Part shown: one piece after another, positions 52,650-64,000 of the stretch
Numbering within the stretch: position 1 is the stretch's first letter
Layout: every line of letters starts with the position of its first letter
Position numbers and translations under genes: made by a program
Notes under the pieces: model-generated
Seen by the model: only the letters and a program-made list of their open reading frames with translations
The model's database searches: none
What the model was told of the DNA's origin: nothing
Assembly (NCBI GenBank): GCA_009760855.2
Contig: WPIO01000055.1
Coordinates: 796,501 to 860,500, forward strand
DNA: 64,000 bases
DNA from: Cristatella mucedo
Taxonomy: Eukaryota > Bryozoa > Phylactolaemata > Cristatellidae
Direction of reading: 5' to 3'

Positions 52650-53240
52650 ACCCTGCTGACAGCCACGGGAGGCCACGAGGACGCATTCACTGCTCGAGTG
52701 CTGAGGCGGATGCTGATGGGGCTCCATGTTATCGCTGTACGTTCTACGCTGGCTGTCTTGCGCATTGTTGTTCGTAGCCTCCCTCTGAGCCGGAGTCCCC
52801 GGCGATCTGATATCAGCGGTGAGCTAGTGAGTGAGGTGCGTGCTCCTTTACGCAGCCGCTTTCGTACCTCTGACCGGGTGGTGGCGGGTGCTTATGAGAT
52901 GGCCGCCCCGCCTTCAATATTGCTCCGATCTCACGAGCGTGTCACCCTCCCCCCCCCCGCTTAGGGAGAAGGCTAGCTTAATTGATTTTTCGCTAGAACA
53001 TTTAGTATGTTGTTCGAAGGCCCTCACCTCACCTCACCCCCGGAGCTGGAGCTCTTGGCAAGTTTGGATGTGCTCTGCTAGTGAATCTCTATTACGAAGA
53101 CACTTTCGAACCTCTGGCGATATGGTTGGTACCCTGGGTTTACAGCCGTCGCCTCCAAGATTGTTTCTGTCCGAAGAGCGTCCCTTTCTCTGTCGGAATG
53201 CTTGCATCGTTGGTTCCCACGCCCCCGGAACCTGAAGTAC
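52650..53240 (+). repeat. GC-rich diverged direct repeat, unassigned
   Basis: 'cgcagccgctttcgtacctc' (52854) and 'cgaagacactttcgaacctc' (53094), with the ~100 bases after each, look like two old copies of one unit about 240 bases apart. The frames across it (88 and 134 codons) have no recognisable domain. Confidence 0.45.
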
Positions 53241-53777
53241 TTAGGGTCCTCCAGTAGCACTGTTTAGTTCCCGATTATGATTGACGCATGCGATATTGTC
53301 GTCAAGGGGTTTCATCAAACCGCCTCTCGTCTTGCTCAAGCCCTGCGATAGTGACGTGGCAGCGGGTGGCGTAACTGATACAAGAGGTGGTCGGGCGGGA
53401 AGACGTTTAAATACTCGTCTATTAAAACCGGCTGTGATTCCAAAGAGCATGGCAGTACGATCGCATTTGCGAACCTATACGTTGCACACATGAGTAAAGC
53501 GAGATCTCAACATTAAGCACGTTCATTATGATTGATGCCCTTATTGATTTTACATTGCATCGAGAATAGCAGGTAATCATGGGTATGCGTGTCGTGTTTC
53601 GTTCATTTGGTGCGAGGATTTCCTCTGCGGGTGCGAAAATGTTTACAAATACTCTTTACAAGACACGAGCTTAATGCACTTCAACACTGAACGGAGATTA
53701 TCTCATGCACGAATGAACATTGGTTTTAACCAAGTTCCATGAGTTAAGAGTGGCATTAGTCTATACTTCAGCAGTCC
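53241..53777. other. Unassigned stretch
   Basis: Short frames only, no repeat seen. Confidence 0.4.
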
Positions 53778-53807
53778 CACACACACACACACACACACAC
53801 GCACGCA

Positions 53808-53839
<32 letters not shown>

Positions 53840-53896
53840 CACATACGTCACACACACACACACACACACACGTCACACACACACACACACACACGT

Positions 53897-53942
<46 letters not shown>
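53778..53942 (+). repeat. (CA)n microsatellite with CG-rich units
   Basis: CA runs, a block of seven 'gcac' units near 53800-53827, and three 'cgtcacacac' or 'cgtcacgc' spacers dividing the CA runs. The frames across it are repeat artefacts. Confidence 0.95.
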
Positions 53943-53943
<1 letters not shown>

Positions 53944-54245
53944 CAGCACATCGTTAAAATCAATAGCAAACGCAATGTTGTTACATCAAGGCTCGGTAGA
54001 TGGATACATAGCTGGCCACATAACGATAGTAGCGACCACAGTTTTGCTCGACCGCCGTCAACGCGAACAAGCACCAGCTAAAATCGCCTGCGATGCTATA
54101 GTCTTCTATAGCCTCAGAAGACAGAGCACAGAGTGATCTCCGCCGTTTAACATTCCATACCTCAGTATTAGCGTCCCATCTAGGCCATGGAAGGTCTGGT
54201 ACTCTTTTCGGCACGAGTAAATTATTCTCTGCTACCAATCTTTAA

Positions 54246-54738
54246 GGATACAGAGCAAAGTTCTTACGCTGACCCACAAGGCCCGCCACGGCTTGGCTCC
54301 TTCGTACCTAGCTGAACTGCTGCACCAGTTTCAGCCTCTTCATGCCCGCAGGTCCTGCATGGACAAAAATTAGCTGTTCCATTCCTCCTCTTAGAGACAG
54401 TTGGCGACAGAAGCTTTAGCTCTGCAGGTCCTAGACTTTGGAGCTCGCTTCCACAATTCTTATGCAACAACAACTACTCTTCTACTGCCGACTACAGCTC
54501 ATCATTTTCAGCGGTCCTGGGCTGCTACTTCGATGCTAATCACTACCTCAACTGCTCTCCTGACTCTACTACGTTTTCCACTTTCTCTTTGTTGCGTGAG
54601 ATGAAGTCTGTTGGCTACCGAATGCTTACCGAAAGCTGCTTAGGCTGTGAGTGCGCTACACAAAACTCTCCTGCATAATACCCACATAGTATTTATGGCA
54701 GTGTGGAGTTACAGACGGAGATAAATTTTATTACATTG
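54246..54738 (+). mobile_element. LINE-B 3' copy
   Basis: 'ggatacagagcaaagttctt' to 'gacggagataaattttatta'. ORF2 end with one-base deletions (for example near 54370). Confidence 0.9.
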
Positions 54739-56002
54739 CAGACACACAGACCATTTCTTCAATATCGTGAGATGCTAAATCTGATTCAATAGAAATAGTT
54801 ACCAAGCCAATGTAGTATTTCTGTATACATTGTTGGCCTAAAATAATTTCTATTAGTTTTAATTTTGAAAAAATTTATTTCTCAAATGGCAGCTGAAATT
54901 GGCAAGGTCAATAAGGGAACACTTTTTATCAAATTATTCTTGCAATAGGAATTGCAAGTCCTCTTGGGGATTCAATGTCCGTGGAAGCCTCAATAGCAAT
55001 AGCTTGCAGCTCACCATACAGTACCTCTCCATCTAAGTCTTTACTGTCTCCATGAATAAGAGATTCCTCAAGAGCATTGCACTCACTAAGGATATCCTCT
55101 GTGGGTATCTCAGAAATGTTGAAGATATCGTACAGGAAGCCAAACACTGTGCAGAGGGTTTGAATCTTATGAAACTTTCTGATATAGATCCTGCTACCAC
55201 ATCTAGAACAGCATAATAAAAGTTCATCCTGTAGCTCTCCCTGGGATCATGTACAGCCTAAATATTCACAATCAAACAGCATTCACCTTTTAAATTGTCG
55301 ATTCACTTCACAGTGGGTTCCATCTCCAGCTCTTTAGCCATTTGAGTGCCATGGGGTAATATTTTATGGAAACTCTGTACACTTTGGAGAGTACTGACGT
55401 AATTTTTGGTGTTCTTTCAGCTGTTTAACTCCCCGTCTCAAGTCCCTTGATGTCTGTTGTTGGACTTTGCTGGTGACATTGAGCTCAAGCAAAATGTTGT
55501 ACCAGGTGAGAAGCGACACTACAAATAGAAAATTGTGTTATGTTGCCTGTGTTTGTGCTTGAGATCTCATCATAGCTCCAGCCAACCCTTTCCGACTCGT
55601 ATCTACATGTATCTCAATCAGAGCGTCATAGCCTTTGTCAAGTTTGTACCTTAGCGGTTTCAGTACACCGGTTCTACTTTCCCATCATGTTTAACTGAGT
55701 GGCTTCACCGTCGTAATAGCACGGGCATAATTGACGTGACTTCTAAGGGCTCCCCGACGCCGAGTATACAATGTTGATAACACAATATTTATTATAAATA
55801 ATGTATTTATTATTAATAATTAATATTTGGGTATTGGCTTCAATAAAGCAAGAAAATTCAAAGCCTGCTGCCGACAACTCTTTGCTGCATTACTTACACT
55901 TCAGCGAGTGGACACTGCAAGATAATTATAAGGCACCTGGATTCATGTTTACTATCCTTTTCTGCACTCCATTTCGTTGCCTTTCATGTTACTGCCGCAT
56001 GA

Positions 56003-56100
56003 CTGGGCCGTGATGGCTCAGGAGGTAAGGTATTCGCTCTTTGATGATTGCCGATAAGGCTTTACTGCCCCTATGCAAATGAGGCTGCTAAGTCAGGTAA
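56003..56100 (+). mobile_element. SINE2 fragment nested in the hAT relic
   Basis: 'gggccgtgatggctcaggag', 'gatgattgccgataaggctt', 'tgcaaatgaggctgctaagt'. The middle of SINE2 with the B box is deleted. Confidence 0.7.
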
Positions 56101-56904
56101 AATGGTCATACCCTTGTTCTTTAATATTTCCAACATCCAATCACATATCTTTGAGATGGTCAAATAGAACTTCCGTCATGATTGCACCTGTGGTCTCTTG
56201 TAACTGAAATAGACAAAGAAAATGGTCAATGGTGATTATTATAGTTCCGGCTTCATTTAGGTGAACACAACGAATAATCATGGTCATCTGTTCAGTGTGA
56301 CTGACATCTGGGTTACAGTAAATGATAGGCGAATATTGTTTTGCTGACTCGTCTGCTTCTGCAACCTGAGGCTTGCCGAGATACTGTACGTATGTTTCTT
56401 TGTCAGTAACTGTCCGCAGGTATTACATCATCAGACGATATTACATCATCAGAGGATCAAAGAGGAGAAGAGAAACTAAACGAATTTGAGAAAGTTTTTT
56501 TCCCCGGTGCAAAGAGCTTTTCATTTGATCGATGAAATGCAACGATTTTGAGTTCCGAGTACCCGCGTACTAATGCAACGAGGCACTCCAAGATCTGTTT
56601 CCATTATTCTTCTTGTTGCTTAATTTGCTGACGAAACGTCTCATCTATTGTCTTGCCTTCTGCTAGCTGCACCTCCAATTCCATCTAAGCTTGATAACTG
56701 TCTAGGTGTGATGGACCTTTTTTCATGTGAGGGAAAAAATGCAGACACACTTTCCCAATCTGAAATAGCAACTTTCTTGCATAGACGAGATGCCAGCCTT
56801 CTAGCCGAATAGCTTACAGCAAAAGCAGAATACTACATCTCTTGATGTGGAATACATCAACCGCAGGCGGCACATCTCCTCCCCATTTGCAAGCCTTCTT
56901 TTGT

Positions 56905-56958
56905 AATGGAGTAAATAGTAATATAAATAAAATAAATAATAAATAAAATAAATAGTAA
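56905..56958 (+). repeat. A/T-rich 'aaataaat' microsatellite
   Basis: 'aataaaataaataataaata' type units. It interrupts the hAT relic. Confidence 0.85.
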
Positions 56959-57487
56959 AGACAATCTTCTGTTGTGTGAATCTTTTGGAAAGTCACAGGC
57001 ATAAACCAGCTGCGGTCGCTTTTGCACAAGAAGTACAGTAAGGTTTCCCATATTATTTAAGGACCATGTGGCGCGGTCACTGTAATCCAACTCCGGTGCA
57101 ACGTGATGCAAGACTTGAACTGTATTAACTGTCTTGATTGTTGCTTATCTTTGTCTTTTCTTGGGAGTCGTACTGCGGTTCCTTCATCTTGTTGATCCAC
57201 AGACATTTTTCCACTTCAGTATTTTTTGTCTGTGACTCGTCTGGAAATTCAATAGATGCTTTTTACATGTTTAAGTACTTTTAGGCACTTTTTCGTTCGC
57301 TTGCTCTTTGGCCTTTTTAGCCCTTCTCTTACGTTTTTGAGCCCCAGGCGGTTTCTTATTTTCCATAACTCTGTAAAAAAAAAGTGCAATTTATAGTTTC
57401 TAGAATGCTCTTTTACTGTAACACTGGGTGTAGACTGACTGACAGCCAGCAATTATTACTACTGGCGTGCCGCAGCCCTCCTCCCGC

Positions 57488-57502
57488 CCGCCAGAGGGCG
57501 CT
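57488..57502 (+). promoter_or_regulatory. CTCF-consensus-like site
   Basis: CCGCCAGAGGGCGCT fits the bilaterian CTCF core (CC-R-S-Y-AG-R-K-GGC-R-S-Y) at every position. It could be chance in GC-rich DNA, and it matters only if the species has CTCF. Confidence 0.4.
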
Positions 57503-58150
57503 GCTGGTCGTCCAGCCATCAGCTGCATACCGAGGTTACAAACGGAGTTTCGGCCCGATTAGCTGCAGCACTCCTTACCTCGGCCGCGCCAGCAGCCCGA
57601 TCGAACCGGTTACCCTGGACGACCGCTGCCTGTCTGTTGTGGAGATAGTTACACTGTGCCGAAAGTAGAACGAGAGCGAGAGCGAGCAGCTGCCTGCAGC
57701 AAAAGCGAGCGGCAGATACTCGCCACTTCCGGCGGCGCCTCAGGACCGAGAGGACAGAGAGGAATCATACTTCGCGGCTACATTTATATGGGCCCGAGCT
57801 AAATAATCTTCAGCGAAAAGCCCATGGCTCTCAACTCACCTTTGAAGCTAACCTGACTTGAGCCTGTATAGGCCCCAATACAGGTAATGCCTTTGAGGAC
57901 CACAGCAACTTGAGGCCTTTCGCTCTAGGTTTCCCTTACGCTGTTGAGGACTACAGTACACACAGAGGCCTTTGATACTCGACTCGCCTGTGAAGCTAGT
58001 AATGAACTCTCTAGAACCGGGATACATTCTCTAGCAGCCCTTGGGGGCATAGAAAACTTGCCGAGGTTTCTACCGTAGGCTTGAGCACCCTAGATACGTG
58101 ACTCCGCGTGGCTCTGCAGGACAACTGCACGTACCTTCGGCCATTCCTTA

Positions 58151-58163
58151 GTTGCTAGGTAAC
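58151..58163 (+). promoter_or_regulatory. X-box-like (RFX) site
   Basis: GTTGCTAGGTAAC fits RYYNYY-N-RRNRAC, the RFX-factor X-box with a one-base spacer. No ciliary gene was identified nearby. Confidence 0.35.
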
Positions 58164-58709
58164 CCACGCGCGAGGGGCGCGAGCGCGTCGACCCAATCCA
58201 GGCGCTGCCTCTGGCGTCGGCTGCGCGGCCAGCCACGGTCTTGCACTGCACGTTGCAGCCGATTACCGCCAAGACCAATGCGCATAAGATGCGTGCGAGG
58301 TAGTCGACCTGCCGCCAAAGTCCTACCAAAGCACCAACCTCTAGTGCAGACAGTTCCCGACACCGCCGCCCGCTGCATCTGCACTGCTCGGATTATAATT
58401 CTCGCGGTGGCCTGCTAGGATTTTCACTCGATAAGAAGCTGCCAAAACGTTTTGACGTGACAGCGATTCGGCGCTAGTTATTAGCATCTCACCAAAGAAT
58501 CTCGTAGTTTCTTTTCTGGCGCCCCCTTGGCCTAGTTCGCCCAGTGGAAGCGCCGACCCCGAGTCCATGGCAACGGATTGACCGAAGAAGATTCACGGCC
58601 GAGAGGAGCTCCTTCTGCATGCCGTAAATCTGCCGGCAGCCCGGTACGTAGGTCATACGTAGATCGATGCGTCACTGCAGGCTCGGCCGATGGTGCTGTA
58701 CCGATAGGC

Positions 58710-58849
58710 AATGTAATTTGAAACTCCGCCTGCAACTCCACAAAGACCACGTGCGTGCTGCACAGGAGAGTTTTGCGTAGAGCAGCACTCGCAGCCTGAG
58801 CGGCTTTCGATGCGCATTCGATGGCCAACAGACTTCATCTCCTTGTTAA
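58710..58849 (-). mobile_element. LINE-B 3' end, part 1
   Basis: 'aatgtaatttgaaactccgc', 'caactccacaaagaccacgt', 'gcggctttcgatgcgcattc', 'ggccaacagacttcatctcc'. It is interrupted at about 58850. Confidence 0.82.
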
Positions 58850-58972
58850 GCTTGTTCAATGAGCACGCTACCGCTAACCATCCGATCGTGCTTACTTTAC
58901 AGCAACTATGAAGTGCGTTGAAAGAGATTGAGTTCCTGTGAGGGTGCCATAACAAATATATTATTCTTACCT
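58850..58972 (+). mobile_element. LINE-A 3' tail nested in LINE-B
   Basis: 'aatgagcacgctaccgctaa', 'ccatccgatcgtgcttactt', 'gttgaaagagattgagttcc', ATATTATT end. It splits LINE-B between 'cttcatctc' and 'aacaaagagaaagtggg'. Confidence 0.82.
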
Positions 58973-60125
58973 CACATAACAAAGAGAAAGTGGGAAGCAT
59001 AGCAGAGTCAGGAGAGCAGTTCAAGTAGTGAGTAACGTGGAAGTAGCAGTTTCAGGACGGCTGGAAAGGAGGAGCCGTAGTCGGGAGCGTGAGAGTAGTT
59101 GTCGTTGCGGAAGAATCGTGGAAGTGAGTTCCACAGTCTAGGACCTCCAGAAAAAAACGCTTCTGTCGCCAACGGTCTTTAAGCAAAGGAATGGAACAGC
59201 AAATTTATTGTCCATACAGAATCCGAGGAGGCTCACGCTGGTGCAGCTGTTTAGCTACGTACGAATGAGAAATGCCATGGCCTTGAAACGCCTTGAGGGT
59301 CAGTGTAAGAACTTTGTTCCGCATCCGTTGTAACCGGCAGTCATCCTAGCTCTTTTAGTAAAAAGGAAACACTTGGTCAAACCTCCGGAATTTGCAAATT
59401 AGCCTTGCAGCCATATTCATAGCCAGCTGCAGTGGTCTAGTGGCTTTTTTTGGTAGCCCAGCCAAAAGGGAATTACTGGATTAATACATTAATGTAGCTG
59501 AGACAGAACTAAGGAGCTAGTTAATTTTTTGCAAGCGACCGTGGAGAACAACTAGTAACCTTAGATAGGGGTCGGACGTGATGGCTAGCTTTGGAAGCAG
59601 TCTTCAAAATTTATTATATTTATTTATTATTTTTGGTCTATATTTTTTATCTATTTATTTAGTTTAATTTCTTATTTATATAATTCTATTTATTCGAAGC
59701 TTTCAAAATTTAGAAAATTGTCGTAGACGACACCTAAATTCCGATCGCTTTGTGATGGTCGCACAACAGCATCACCTATTAGAAGAGCAAAGCCTTCTAG
59801 TCCAGCCACAAGCTTAGGGTGTCCTTTAAGCAGCAGTTCGGTTTTACCGTTGTTTAATTTGAGAAGTTTTCCGACATCTAGGATCGAATGTCGGCAAGGC
59901 AAGCATTTACTTTCTCAATTGCTGCAGCAGATTCCGAACGGTTTAAATAACAAATACAGCTGTACATCGTCAGTGTGAATGTGCTAGCCTATTCCGTGAG
60001 GCTGAAATGCTGTTCCTAGAGGTTGAGTATAAATGAATAACAGCAACGGACCGCGGAAGGACCCTTGAGGGACTCGACAGGTGACTGGTCTGGTGGATGA
60101 AACCTGACCCCCACACGCCACGGAT
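58973..60125 (-). mobile_element. LINE-B copy, part 2
   Basis: The complement of LINE-B ORF2 continues: a C-terminal block (59040-59480), the thumb-to-palm frame 59902-59690 reading LLKLNNGKTELLLKGHPKLV and SDRNLGVVYDNFLNF, and a degraded motif C (HIHTDDVQLYL near 59960). It stops at 60125. An A/T-rich insertion (59610-59690) lies inside. Confidence 0.82.
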
Positions 60126-60715
60126 CGAGCAGGTACTTGTGGCTTCATTAGACTTACCTTCAAACCGGGTATGCCGCCGTCGTTACCAGGAAACTACCGT
60201 GCAATTACTATGGAGCCTCAGCGAGCGAGGGGAGCCGACGAGAAAGATTTAGCAGCATTCCATTCGAGATCAGCCAAACAATTCTCAATTCCTGCGAAAA
60301 CAAGATCCAAGCTCCGTGCCAACATCTAATCAAATGCGAAAATTTTCCACCAGCCCGAATTCTTCTTGCGATATGCCTTCCGTCCGTCGATTTGCCATAC
60401 AAGCAACGGAATTTCTTACCAAACCACCTGCAGCATGAAAAGCTCTTTCCAAGCCCCTGGCGGCACAGGCGGCTCGAAGACCTACCGAGTCAGGGCGGCG
60501 GAGCATGGGCCTCGCCTAACAGCAAGGCGTCGCAATTCCAGACCAGCTCTTGAACACGAACAGGCAAGCGACAGACAATCGTGCCTGACGTTCGCAAATC
60601 GAAAGTGTGTACACTGAAGAAAGCACACCAACTAATTCAATGCAAAGCATAAGTCAAGTGCGATCCAGGGTCACTTCTGTCTTTCGATCTGTGCAATAAA
60701 CTGCTCAAAGCTTGA
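60126..60715. other. Unassigned stretch
   Basis: Moderately GC-rich. Short frames on both strands (up to 83 codons) without recognisable domains. Confidence 0.4.
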
Positions 60716-61225
60716 GCAAAACTGTGTAGCTTGGCACGTCTGTCGTGTACGGTTCACTCGCCACGTGACACCACTTCTCACCGACTTCCCATCGAGCGAC
60801 AAGGCCGACTTCAGAGTTTCTTCACTCACTTGTAGGTCTCTCCATTCTCTTGCTCAAGCATACGCACAAGTACGCCTCAATCAGGTTTGGCATCGCACAG
60901 CCTCAGTGTTTGTGACTGAAGTCGTTTAACTGAGCCTCGAACAGCTGTAGATTCGTTTCGAGGCACTGCCTAGTTCATATGCTCCCAAAGCCAGGAACTC
61001 ACTTCCGACGGACGCCACTAAATCCTCCGACTTAACATTTAAAAAGCAGCTAAAATCCCATGTGCTCCACAGAGCATTCGGTGTGTCACTGTCCATCGTA
61101 CTCAGTGTGCTTAAGCCTGTTGACACTGCATGCTGTCACTAACTAATCGGCATGCTTCCTTTACAGCTTATATCAAGTTGCCTGAAAAGAGACATCTCCG
61201 TTAGGATGCTATGCATATTTTAAGC
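60716..61225 (+). mobile_element. LINE-A-related 3' copy
   Basis: 'gtgacaccacttctcaccga', 'tgctcccaaagccaggaact', 'gcatgctgtcactaactaat', 'cggcatgcttcctttacagc' and a decayed tail. Same subfamily as the 15.1-16.6 kb copy. Confidence 0.75.
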
Positions 61226-61754
61226 ATAAGCTGTGACGAGCAGATCAGTTGTGATTTTAGTTTTGCCCTAAATGTCATCGGGTCCGGGGATGTGATGTTC
61301 AGCTCCATCTCGGCTTCGAAAGGTCACTCTTTACTGGTCTTCCTCCCTAGGCAGTAAAACACTGACGACAAGTGATGCAGAGCTTGGCATGCCTGCAGGG
61401 AACGTTACAAGTGTCAGCATATCCTACTACCTCTCATCAACCGTACCTCTCAGTGAAGCGCCCCATCAACTTGGAAGGTCCTGTCACGCTGGAACAAGAG
61501 AATGAAGCAACATAAAAATGAACGAAATGCCCTTCAAGTTAATATGCTGCTGCTGCTTTATGGAGAATCAGCCAAGGCAGGAGAGAGAGTTGGGTACGGA
61601 AGCCGGCAGTTTGGACGGTCATTGCAATCAAGCCCAGGTGCCACACCATTTGCACCGTGCTTGCATTCGGGCAGTGGTGACACTACGAGTTATCTCTTCG
61701 AAGAGCATCCAGTATGCCGGAGGGCAGCAGTCCAACTCCCAGGCTAAGAACATT
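61226..61754. other. Unassigned stretch
   Basis: Two overlapping ~80-codon frames at 61502-61757, no domain seen. Confidence 0.4.
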
Positions 61755-61925
61755 TGAAAGGTTAAAGGTAAGCTTATTCAACAGCCTCATTTGCCTAGCT
61801 GCAGACAAGCCGCAGAACGGCTGTCACCAGCAGGCTGCAAAGGGAAACCAAGGATCACCCCTGTGCAGAGCTCAAGCTCACGACCTGGGTCGTGCAGCTG
61901 ATTCAACGCGTCCACAATGTGGCAG
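61755..61925 (-). mobile_element. SINE2 copy, diverged
   Basis: 'gtaagcttattcaacagcct', 'agccgcagaacggctgtcac', 'ggatcacccctgtgcagagc', 'cacgacctgggtcgtgcagc'. The B box is replaced (CTCAAGCTC). Confidence 0.65.
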
Positions 61926-63657
<1,732 letters not shown>

Positions 63658-63903
63658 CTATAGCCGCCGCAGGTTCCTCTTGCTTCGCTGGCTGCCGATG
63701 GTGTCGCTCCGCGTGCGCTTGAGCTGCTGCGCATGCGGGCAGGCGCCGGCGCCGTGAAACTGGCCGAAGCATCGCGTGCAGTAGTCAAACGAACAGCCCA
63801 GCCGCGTGCACACGCCCCTCTCGGCCGCCTCGTTCAGCCGCGCCGGGTGGTGGCAGCGAGGGCAGCGGGTCAGCTTCTCGCCGCACTTGAGATTCTTGGC
63901 CTC
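63658..63903 (-). CDS. Emi1/Emi2 (FBXO5/FBXO43)-type APC/C inhibitor, last exon
   Basis: This is the last 81 codons of an early-mitotic-inhibitor protein, which blocks the anaphase-promoting complex. On the - strand the acceptor is CATCTCCATTTCAG before 63903, and the stop TAG is at 63660-63658. The zinc-binding region shows RCPRC (C-x2-C), then C-x4-C-x4-C-x2-C-x4-H-x4-C (VCTRLGCSFDYCTRCFGQFH), the in-between-RING-like ZBR of this family. It ends RSKRNLRRL. Known Emi1 and Emi2 end in such an RL tail, which docks on the APC/C. The GSQRSKRNL context looks slightly more like Emi1. The F-box and D-box would lie beyond 64000. No AATAAA was seen in the nearby 3' side. Confidence 0.92.
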   Translation of the reverse strand, partial: EAKNLKCGEKLTRCPRCHHPARLNEAAERGVCTRLGCSFDYCTRCFGQFHGAGACPHAQQLKRTRSDTIGSQRSKRNLRRL

Positions 63904-64000
63904 CTGAAATGGAGATGGCAGAGCACGCTGCAGCTACTCGCTGCCTCACAGCTGTGTGGGCGGGCCATGCTGAGCGCGCAGGCCCGCAGAGAATGCGAAA
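63904..64000 (-). other. Intron of the Emi-type gene (partial)
   Basis: Reading on the - strand, this stretch runs into a pyrimidine-rich acceptor (CTCTGCCATCTCCATTTCAG) immediately before the ZBR exon. No coding match was seen in it. The upstream exons lie outside the window. Confidence 0.7.

Larger units (their letters stand above)
54760..57366 (-). pseudogene. hAT-type (ZMYM1-like) transposase relic
   Basis: The start is ATG at 57366-57364, then ENKKPPGAQKRKRRAKKAKE. Further along come [17 protein letters not shown] (near 56980), then an RNase-H-like block CNPDVSHTEQMTMIIRCVHL (56317-56261) with AIMTEVLFDHLKDM after it. Then come TWYNILLELNVTSKVQQQ (near 55500), FYYAVLDVV and FGFLYDIFNISEIPTEDILS (55147-54929), and the C-terminal FSKLKLIEIILG and IGLVTISIESDLAS (54880-54790). 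The order and spacing match hAT-family proteins related to zinc-finger MYM-type protein 1. Many stops and frameshifts, and part of the catalytic core is lost around a SINE2 insertion. No terminal inverted repeats were identified. Confidence 0.85.
57480..58600. promoter_or_regulatory. GC-rich, CpG-rich stretch, possible regulatory region
   Basis: CpG-rich unlike its AT-rich neighbours, just beyond the 5' end of the hAT frame. It contains a CTCF-like word and an X-box-like word (see separate entries), and no coding frame I can assign. There is a degenerate internal repeat ('gaggaccacagcaacttg' / 'gaggactacagtacacac'). A promoter is inference only, since no gene start is seen beside it. Confidence 0.35.

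Noticed and set aside
53703-54136. Frames of 123 and 138 codons rich in Thr-His or Val-Cys
   Set aside because: They are translations of the CA/GT microsatellite.
57249-57452. 67-codon - strand frame starting at 57452
   Set aside because: The better start for the hAT relic is the ATG at 57366 in another frame (ENKKPPGAQKRK). This frame overlaps it out of frame.

Overview
The window is animal nuclear DNA from an intron-rich, repeat-rich genome. Protein-coding signal falls in short exons with GT/AG borders, and most of the rest is decayed transposons: two non-LTR retrotransposon families, tRNA-derived SINEs, and Tc1, pogo and hAT relics. Nup88 and an Emi1/Emi2-type APC/C inhibitor identify it as metazoan. 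The repeats look invertebrate, but I cannot name the species.

Positions about 6.6-40.8 kb hold a single host gene on the + strand, the nucleoporin Nup88. I could follow twelve consecutive exons (6575 to the stop at 40449). Their splice phases all agree, and an AATAAA lies at 40838. They encode about the last 610 residues: the end of the N-terminal beta-propeller, then the C-terminal coiled coil. One more exon near 5.9-6.2 kb is possible but does not join in phase. The first exon was not found. The introns are packed with transposon debris.

The last 350 bases carry the final exon of a second host gene on the - strand (63658-63903). It encodes an Emi1/Emi2 (FBXO5/FBXO43)-type zinc-binding region and an Arg-Leu C-terminal tail. 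The rest of that gene lies beyond the window.

Between the genes (41-63 kb), and before Nup88 (0-5.7 kb), the DNA is mostly nested retrotransposons. 'LINE-A' is an L2/CR1-like family ending in a double hairpin plus (ATT)n. 'LINE-B' is a second RT family ending in (ACATT)n. 'SINE1' and 'SINE2' have tRNA-like heads, and the SINE1 tail has the same double hairpin as LINE-A. An unclassified GC-rich repeat ('repeat C') occurs three times at 50.4-52.4 kb. A decayed hAT/ZMYM-like transposase gene fills 54.8-57.4 kb. A GC-rich, possibly regulatory stretch lies at 57.5-58.6 kb, and large CA and GA microsatellites lie at 53.8 and 62.4 kb.

I saw no rRNA gene, functional tRNA gene, CRISPR array or bacterial-type operon. 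The family names LINE-A/B, SINE1/2/3 and repeat C are my own labels. All assignments rest on reading motifs in the sequence, not on database searches.
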